Positions 59,681-64,000 of a DNA stretch of 64,000 nucleotides are shown here, in pieces. The position numbers and the translations under genes are program-made. Position 1 is the stretch's first letter. Each line of letters starts with the position of its first letter. The notes beneath the pieces are model-generated. The model worked only from the letters and a program-made list of their open reading frames with translations. It had not been told where the DNA came from and did no database searches. The stretch comes from a virus: positions 1 through 64,000 of IMG/VR virus record IMGVR_UViG_3300022818_000051; one strand, given 5' to 3'.

Positions 59681-59752
59681 TTACAACAGACAGATTTGGA
59701 CTGCCGACCTTCAATTTATCAGACTGATGCTCTACCACTGAGCTATGTTGTA
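59681..59752 (-). tRNA. tRNA-Ile (GAT anticodon)
   Basis: 72 nt, no encoded CCA. Acceptor TACAACA/TGTTGTA, D-arm GCTC-AGTGGTA-GAGC, anticodon arm TCAGT-CTGATAA-ATTGA, T-arm GGCAG-TCCAAAT-CTGTC. The T loop has C in place of the usual T at position 55, and G-T pairs occur in two stems, so it may be weak or decaying. Confidence 0.82.
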
Positions 59753-59821
59753 ATTTTGGGAAGGCTTCCGATTCACATCGTACTTCCCTGCATATTATGA
59801 GAAAACATTAAAGTTGTACGA

Positions 59822-59852
59822 CAAAGATAGTATTTTATTTTGGATTGTGCAA
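59822..59852 (-). promoter_or_regulatory. Promoter of the tRNA operon
   Basis: Minus strand: TTTG (to 59850), 20-base spacer, TATCTTTG (59829-59822), about 70 bases upstream of the tRNA-Ile gene. Confidence 0.72.
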
Positions 59853-59869
59853 AAAGTTCACAGTTTATT

Positions 59870-60232
59870 TTATTTTATTTCTAAACAACATTTTACAATC
59901 CATTCAACTAAATACGCATCCGCTTCAATACCTGTTATTTCTTCGCCCAAAAATTCCCACACCCTGCGTGCTATATGGGTTGCTTCATGTGTAATAATCG
60001 GAATATCTTTCTTTTTGCTTTTAAAGACTATTAAAAATGAGCTGGCTTTTGTCTCTTTGTTGATTATATTTCGATACGAATAAGCAATACCATTACACCA
60101 ATCAATTTCTAAAACTTCATCATCTGTTGATATAAAATTTTCTAAAACAGCTTGCAGGTTATCCGTATATGCTATATATAACCTTATCGGATATATTACA
60201 GGGTTGAACTCATGTATCTGCACTTTTTTCAT
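59870..60232 (-). CDS. Putative zinc metallopeptidase-like protein
   Basis: 120 residues. HEATH (H82-E83-x-x-H86) with a following acidic residue in GIEADAY (E103), the arrangement of HExxH-type metalloproteases. N-terminal half forms strands. The hosted motif spacing and small size resemble a minimal peptidase, but no family is recognised and the substrate is unknown. Confidence 0.65.
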   Translation of the reverse strand: MKKVQIHEFNPVIYPIRLYIAYTDNLQAVLENFISTDDEVLEIDWCNGIAYSYRNIINKETKASSFLIVFKSKKKDIPIITHEATHIARRVWEFLGEEITGIEADAYLVEWIVKCCLEIK

Positions 60233-60259
60233 TGGTTTTTATTTTTTTTAATTAAATAG

Positions 60260-60297
60260 AATAAGCCAAAAAGGACGTTACTGCTAATTGGCTTATT
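60260..60297 (-). terminator. Hairpin terminator
   Basis: AATAAGCCAA (60260-60269) is perfectly inverted at 60288-60297, 18-base loop, with Ts on both sides. It lies after the 60355-60645 gene on the minus strand. Probably stops transcription before the HExxH gene. Confidence 0.6.
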
Positions 60298-60354
60298 TTG
60301 ACGCTCATAACATCTTAAACATGACTAATAATTGTAAATAAAAACGCAATCAGA

Positions 60355-60645
60355 TTACAGTCTCTCAAGTGTTTTGCCAGATTCAGTCATAATGAAGTAT
60401 GAGTTATTCCTGAGTGAGGTTGCTTTAAACACAAAAAATACCTTTTCGTTTTCTCCGATGATAAGAGATTCTATCTCTAAATCAGATTCAGAAGGGAATA
60501 AATCCTTCATAATTCTGCTAAATTCTTTTGAACACCCCTTCTCTATTTTGGTATAGGAAAGTCCAAGTTCAAAATTTTCAATAACCTGCTCAAATGGGAG
60601 TTTTTCATTTTCCCGCACTTCTTCGATAATTCTTAATGTGTACAT
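60355..60645 (-). CDS. Hypothetical protein (96 aa)
   Basis: Unrecognised, acidic, mixed helix and strand (VIENFELGLSYTKIEKGCSK). It has its own promoter and a 5' leader with a 6-bp hairpin (ACCCGA/TCGGGT, 60663-60680), suggesting separate control. Confidence 0.62.
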   Translation of the reverse strand: MYTLRIIEEVRENEKLPFEQVIENFELGLSYTKIEKGCSKEFSRIMKDLFPSESDLEIESLIIGENEKVFFVFKATSLRNNSYFIMTESGKTLERL

Positions 60646-60692
60646 ATCTGTATGTATTTATTACCCGAAAACTGTCGGGTGCAGTATTATTA

Positions 60693-60723
60693 CAAAGATA
60701 CGATTTTAATTATGTATAAACAA
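60693..60723 (-). promoter_or_regulatory. Promoter of the 96-aa gene
   Basis: Minus strand: TTG (60723-60721), 20-base spacer, TATCTTTG (60700-60693), 48 bases upstream of ATG 60645. The TTG part lies inside the end of the glycosyltransferase gene. Confidence 0.68.
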
Positions 60724-61293
60724 CGCCCTATCAATCTTTCTTATCAGCAACCCCATATCCACACACTTCCTGACGCATTCAACCGCAAATGCACCGTCTG
60801 CGCTATGATGGTCGTGCGTAAAGCCCACCTCTTTGGCTATATCCAGACGTACAATAAATTCACCCATGTCTATCTTGCATTCAGCCGTTTCGCATGAGAA
60901 ATAATCATAATGGTCGTAAGAATGCAGGCAGTCGCACATTACGAATCCTGTATCAGGAATGCACGCTGACAGCATTTGTTCGACAAATTCGGTGACATAA
61001 TAATTATCATCATTTGTAATCAGCACATAATCACCTTCTTCGTGCGGTATATTTTCAAGCATCCATTTCCTGTTCGGATGACCATAATTTCCCCTGCGCA
61101 GATGCGACACGATAAAATGTATCCGCGGCTCGTTGGCATATAGCGATGATGACCTGATTACCGCATCCGATGGGTCGCCGTCATGCACAAACCATAATTC
61201 CCAATCGGAACAGGTCTGCGCCAAAAAGCTATGGAGAAGTATTGTCATCTCCACAGGTCGCTCACATGCCACACAGATAACTTTTAGTTTCAT
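60706..61293 (-). CDS. Glycosyltransferase family 2 protein
   Basis: 195 residues with GT-A features: VICVACERPVEMTILLHSFL, WELWFVHDGDPSD, and the metal site ITNDDNYY. It has no membrane helix. It may act on phage proteins, DNA, or host glycans. Clustered with two other glycosyltransferases and a methyltransferase. Confidence 0.85.
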   Translation of the reverse strand: MKLKVICVACERPVEMTILLHSFLAQTCSDWELWFVHDGDPSDAVIRSSSLYANEPRIHFIVSHLRRGNYGHPNRKWMLENIPHEEGDYVLITNDDNYYVTEFVEQMLSACIPDTGFVMCDCLHSYDHYDYFSCETAECKIDMGEFIVRLDIAKEVGFTHDHHSADGAFAVECVRKCVDMGLLIRKIDRALFIHN

Positions 61294-61296
61294 AAC

Positions 61297-61998
61297 TTAT
61301 AGGGCGAATACCGCCCCTCTTATTCCGTTCTCCACTGATTTTCGCAATTCTTTCTCAGGCATAGCGTAGTGCCATGACCAGCCCTGTGACTTATTGAATT
61401 CACTGAGGCGGGAATTTAGGTAGCGGTTTCTATCTACTGTATATTGCACCGATAAGTGGCGCATGTGTAGGATTTTTATTCCGAGCGTTTCCTTTCGGAT
61501 TATACCTATTGGGTGGCAGCTATGACATCCCGGCGCATAATTTATTTCCGAAATTGCAGAAGGGCGGAACATTACACATTTTGTCGACGTGACATGGATG
61601 CCTTTATTCACTTGGTCTACTATCTGCCCATCAGTATCGGGGAATTTTGCACAATACATGTTCCACATTTCGGGTTCGATGATTGTAGCGTCAGTTGTTT
61701 CCAGTAACGCCAGTAGCTGCGAATGATAAACAAACTCGTCAGCATCGGCTACGATAACCCAGTCGGCTGAAGATAGCTTCCAGCAATTGTTTTTCGCTTG
61801 CAGATACCATGCGTTGTTGATTTCGTCAGGGGTGTTTATGTCCCAGACATGCGCATGTGCGGCCTGTGCCAGCGGGATGGAATTGTCCGTGCAGTTATTC
61901 GCCAAAATGGTCACGTCAGAGAATTGCTGATAATGCCTGATGGCATATGGCAGCAGACGCTCTTCGTTGTGGCAAAGGAGGAAGGTTTCGATGGTCAT
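61297..61998 (-). CDS. Glycosyltransferase (GT2/GT92-like)
   Basis: 233 residues. Starts FLLCHNEERLLPYAIRHYQQ, then VIVADADEF (DxD site) and a motif GCHSCHPIG before KILHMRHLS. The latter part matches the gene at 63312 (GCHACAPTG, then HCKYIDL), so the two are paralogs from duplication. Confidence 0.83.
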   Translation of the reverse strand: MTIETFLLCHNEERLLPYAIRHYQQFSDVTILANNCTDNSIPLAQAAHAHVWDINTPDEINNAWYLQAKNNCWKLSSADWVIVADADEFVYHSQLLALLETTDATIIEPEMWNMYCAKFPDTDGQIVDQVNKGIHVTSTKCVMFRPSAISEINYAPGCHSCHPIGIIRKETLGIKILHMRHLSVQYTVDRNRYLNSRLSEFNKSQGWSWHYAMPEKELRKSVENGIRGAVFAL

Positions 61999-62001
61999 GG
62001 T

Positions 62002-62172
62002 CTATTCGTCAATTAATTCTGCCGATAACTTAAAGGTTTTCTCTCTGTCTGTGAATTGCAACCATCCATCTTTGCCGGCTTTCAATGTAAATGTAAATTC
62101 ATTACCATCACACCTCATACATTCCTTCGGCTCATTATTATCAAACTGATAATACACTACTGTTTTTTCCAT
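62002..62172 (-). CDS. Small hypothetical protein (56 aa)
   Basis: ATG 62172. Encodes MEKTVVYYQFDNNEPKECMR, CDGNEFTFTLKAG and an acidic end. C-x-x-C pair only. It fills the gap between two larger genes with 3-11 base spacing, which supports it. Confidence 0.58.
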   Translation of the reverse strand: MEKTVVYYQFDNNEPKECMRCDGNEFTFTLKAGKDGWLQFTDREKTFKLSAELIDE

Positions 62173-62183
62173 AATTTTATTTA

Positions 62184-62516
62184 TTAATCAAATTCATAAT
62201 ATTCGCTACTCGCCGCAATAATCGTTCCGTATATACGTTCTGATTTATTCCATTTGCCATTTACGCAACTGAAGACTATTTTAAAAACCTTACAAGGAGG
62301 AAAAGACTGCGGAAAGGATGTGTAGTTAAATGAGGGTGACTCCTTATATATAAATTCAATAGTTTCGCCGACTTCTTGCGCTTCAATAAATGAAGGCATA
62401 TTATACAGAGAAGACGTCGTGCCTGAAGCATATATATTTACGCCTGTGCCTGATAGTCGATCTGCGCTCGCAGTACCCAAGGACACTGTGAGTCCTTTGT
62501 TTGTATTTGTTTCCAT
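62184..62516 (-). CDS. Hypothetical protein (110 aa)
   Basis: Unrecognised. Serine/threonine-rich N-terminus (TASADRLSGTGVNIYASGTT) then strands. Two bases from the methyltransferase gene. Confidence 0.6.
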   Translation of the reverse strand: METNTNKGLTVSLGTASADRLSGTGVNIYASGTTSSLYNMPSFIEAQEVGETIEFIYKESPSFNYTSFPQSFPPCKVFKIVFSCVNGKWNKSERIYGTIIAASSEYYEFD

Positions 62517-62518
62517 AA

Positions 62519-63076
62519 TTAAAAAGGCATTAAATTAAAAACCATGATAGTATTCTTAAACCATGGCAGCCGTGATACACTGCGCAGGTTGTGCGAAGCG
62601 TCCCTGCCATAAGAGTATCCTCGCCTGTCCATTTCGGCGATAATGTAGTCATTGTTGCGACAGTTCACATGCCCCTGTCCGCACTGACCTTCAACTGCCC
62701 ATGATAGGATAATCAGTTCAGGGTTGGGGCGCACGAGGTTGTCGAGGAATATCTGTTCGTATGGGGCGGGGATATGTTCGCCGACTTCAAGAGAAATAAC
62801 AATATCAAATACGCCAATATCTATCGGTTCGGAGAAATCACGCTGGCAGCACAATCCATTGGTAATTTTTTCGGTAAGAGGTGATCCGTCAAGTCCAACA
62901 CACGCAAACCCTTTACTTAGCAAATATTTTACATATGCCCCATTCCCGCAACCTATATCTACAATAATGGCGTCAAGGGTGCATTCTTTTGTTATAGCTT
63001 TCGCCAGCTTTTCGTCAAACATATGGCCGTTCACTAAATCTTCTGACAGCCAGCAGCCTGTTTCGCTAATGTTCAT
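62519..63076 (-). CDS. SAM-dependent methyltransferase (class I)
   Basis: 185 residues. Motif I VDIGCGNGAYVKYL (SAM binding), motif II CVGLDGS, and motif IV FDIVISLEVGEHI. It resembles enzymes methylating small molecules or sugars more than DNA methylases (no NPPY). Being among glycosyltransferases suggests modification of a glycan. Confidence 0.85.
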   Translation of the reverse strand: MNISETGCWLSEDLVNGHMFDEKLAKAITKECTLDAIIVDIGCGNGAYVKYLLSKGFACVGLDGSPLTEKITNGLCCQRDFSEPIDIGVFDIVISLEVGEHIPAPYEQIFLDNLVRPNPELIILSWAVEGQCGQGHVNCRNNDYIIAEMDRRGYSYGRDASHNLRSVSRLPWFKNTIMVFNLMPF

Positions 63077-63078
63077 GG

Positions 63079-63315
63079 TTAATTATTTTCAAAAGTCACT
63101 TTGCCCGCGAATTTTACGAATAAAGTATCCAATATATGTTTGGAAACTTTATTAAGAATAAGTCCCCTACATTCATTATCAACAAGATAGATACCGTTAA
63201 AAATATCTCCTACTTGTTCATAAAACATCACAATAGAGCCGTTATCTATACGCTTCATTATTACTGGAAATCTCATTTGGTTAATACTCGCATTTTCAAT
63301 TACTTCTGTTTTCAT
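63079..63315 (-). CDS. Small hypothetical protein (78 aa)
   Basis: Unrecognised, strand-rich (FPVIMKRIDNGSIVMFYEQV, GIYLVDNECRG). Overlaps the neighbouring gene by ATGA. Confidence 0.62.
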   Translation of the reverse strand: MKTEVIENASINQMRFPVIMKRIDNGSIVMFYEQVGDIFNGIYLVDNECRGLILNKVSKHILDTLFVKFAGKVTFENN

Positions 63316-64000
63316 AATTTTAATTTTTTTGATTTATTAATCATTCCATTATATTCCTCTATCGCTGCATCCTTGTCAGCCATGTATTGCACACCCCAGC
63401 CATTAGTTTTGTTTATGTCCGACATTCGTGATTGCGTCAGGAAGTGCCGCTCCAAATGATAATTAAGGTCGATATATTTACAATGGAACAGATATATACC
63501 CCCTCCATCATAATAATTTACCCGACCAGTCGGGGCGCAGGCGTGACATCCTGCACTAAAATTTATCTCTGCAATCTCGTTTGGGTTAAACAATACCCGC
63601 TTGCCAAACCACGGATAATGATAACCGAAATCTATCGTTTCGTGCATTAACCGATGCGGTATATACACGGGGAACTTTTTGGATAAGAGTTGATAGATAA
63701 TGGGTAGGCATATTGTCTGCCTATTCGCCCGCATATTGACAAGTTCCCACTCTAAATCGTCCGACCACAGGGCTTCGTCAAAATCGCATATCACCACAAA
63801 GTCCGCATGACCACGGCTGGATTTCCAAATATTATTCTTGAATTCGGTAAGGATTTCATCGTTCACTTCGTCCTTCCACGGATAGTCTCGCAATTCGACA
63901 TTGAATCTCGTCTCGCCGCGCAGTATATCCTGCACGCCATCCGTAGAACCACAGTCATAGACATATACATTTGTTGCAAACCTCGCCCAATAATCCAGCA
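63312..64000 (-). CDS. Glycosyltransferase, 5' end beyond the window
   Basis: The frame stays open to the window edge, reading LDYWARFATNVYVYDCGSTD before the first internal start; this D-x-G-S-T-D pattern is typical of GT2 nucleotide binding. Then VVICDFDEAL (DxD-like) and GCHACAPTGRVNYYDGGG. Paralog of the 61297 gene. Confidence 0.83.
   Translation of the reverse strand, partial: LDYWARFATNVYVYDCGSTDGVQDILRGETRFNVELRDYPWKDEVNDEILTEFKNNIWKSSRGHADFVVICDFDEALWSDDLEWELVNMRANRQTICLPIIYQLLSKKFPVYIPHRLMHETIDFGYHYPWFGKRVLFNPNEIAEINFSAGCHACAPTGRVNYYDGGGIYLFHCKYIDLNYHLERHFLTQSRMSDINKTNGWGVQYMADKDAAIEEYNGMINKSKKLKL

Noticed and set aside
1-64000. CRISPR arrays and rRNA genes
   Set aside because: No regularly spaced repeats with unique spacers and no rRNA-like sequence were seen; the repeat families found have short fixed spacings.

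Overview
The window is most likely part of a tailed phage (siphovirus, Caudoviricetes) infecting a member of the Bacteroidota. The evidence for the host group is: promoters of the Bacteroidota form TTTG-N20-TAnnTTT(G/A), A-rich leaders with few Shine-Dalgarno sites, a DUF3127-type single-strand DNA-binding protein, a formylglycine-enzyme/C-type-lectin-like tail protein of the gut Bacteroides phage type, and a GH19 lysozyme. A tape measure, tail terminator-like protein and major tail protein are present, and no contractile sheath is seen. No integrase with a repressor was recognised, so lifestyle is undecided. Both window edges cut genes.

Layout. (1) 1-5335, plus strand: recombination and DNA transactions (YqaJ-type exonuclease, DNA methyltransferase, SF2 helicase). 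(2) 5552-17916, minus strand: replication block (SSB, VRR-NUC nuclease, DUF3310 protein, TOPRIM primase-like protein, D5-type SF3 helicase, Dam-like methyltransferase), interrupted by two HNH homing endonucleases. (3) 17917-19753: a 1.8 kb gene-free divergent region packed with symmetric repeats: mirrored TGTGGTA iterons, a pair of 16-bp palindromes, and an array of AGTGT-N7-ACACT dyads. It is a candidate replication origin and early control region. (4) 19754-31399, plus strand: about 45 very small, mostly unrecognised genes, many beginning ATGAAAACA and coupled through ATGA overlaps, plus a serine recombinase and an orphan TnpB element. This is the typical position of early host-takeover or anti-defence genes. 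(5) 31542-55183, minus strand: virion and lysis block, transcribed from a Com-like zinc finger, scaffold and capsid through connectors, tail, tape measure, tail spike and a DGR-target-like tip protein to membrane/holin-like proteins and lysozyme. (6) 55290-58070, plus strand: large terminase containing a class 3 intein with a LAGLIDADG endonuclease inside its Walker A motif. (7) 58037-64000, minus strand: a third HNH endonuclease, two tRNAs, a HExxH protein, three glycosyltransferases and a SAM methyltransferase.

The replication block supplies SSB, primase and helicase, and the left-hand exonuclease and methyltransferases add recombination and modification. The structural block reads as a single late operon ending in lysis. 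The intein and the three free-standing HNH enzymes sit in or beside core replication and packaging genes, as expected for selfish homing elements. The most interesting uncharacterised content is the repeat-rich control region, the micro-gene block, and the TnpB element flanked by a duplicated promoter and gene start.
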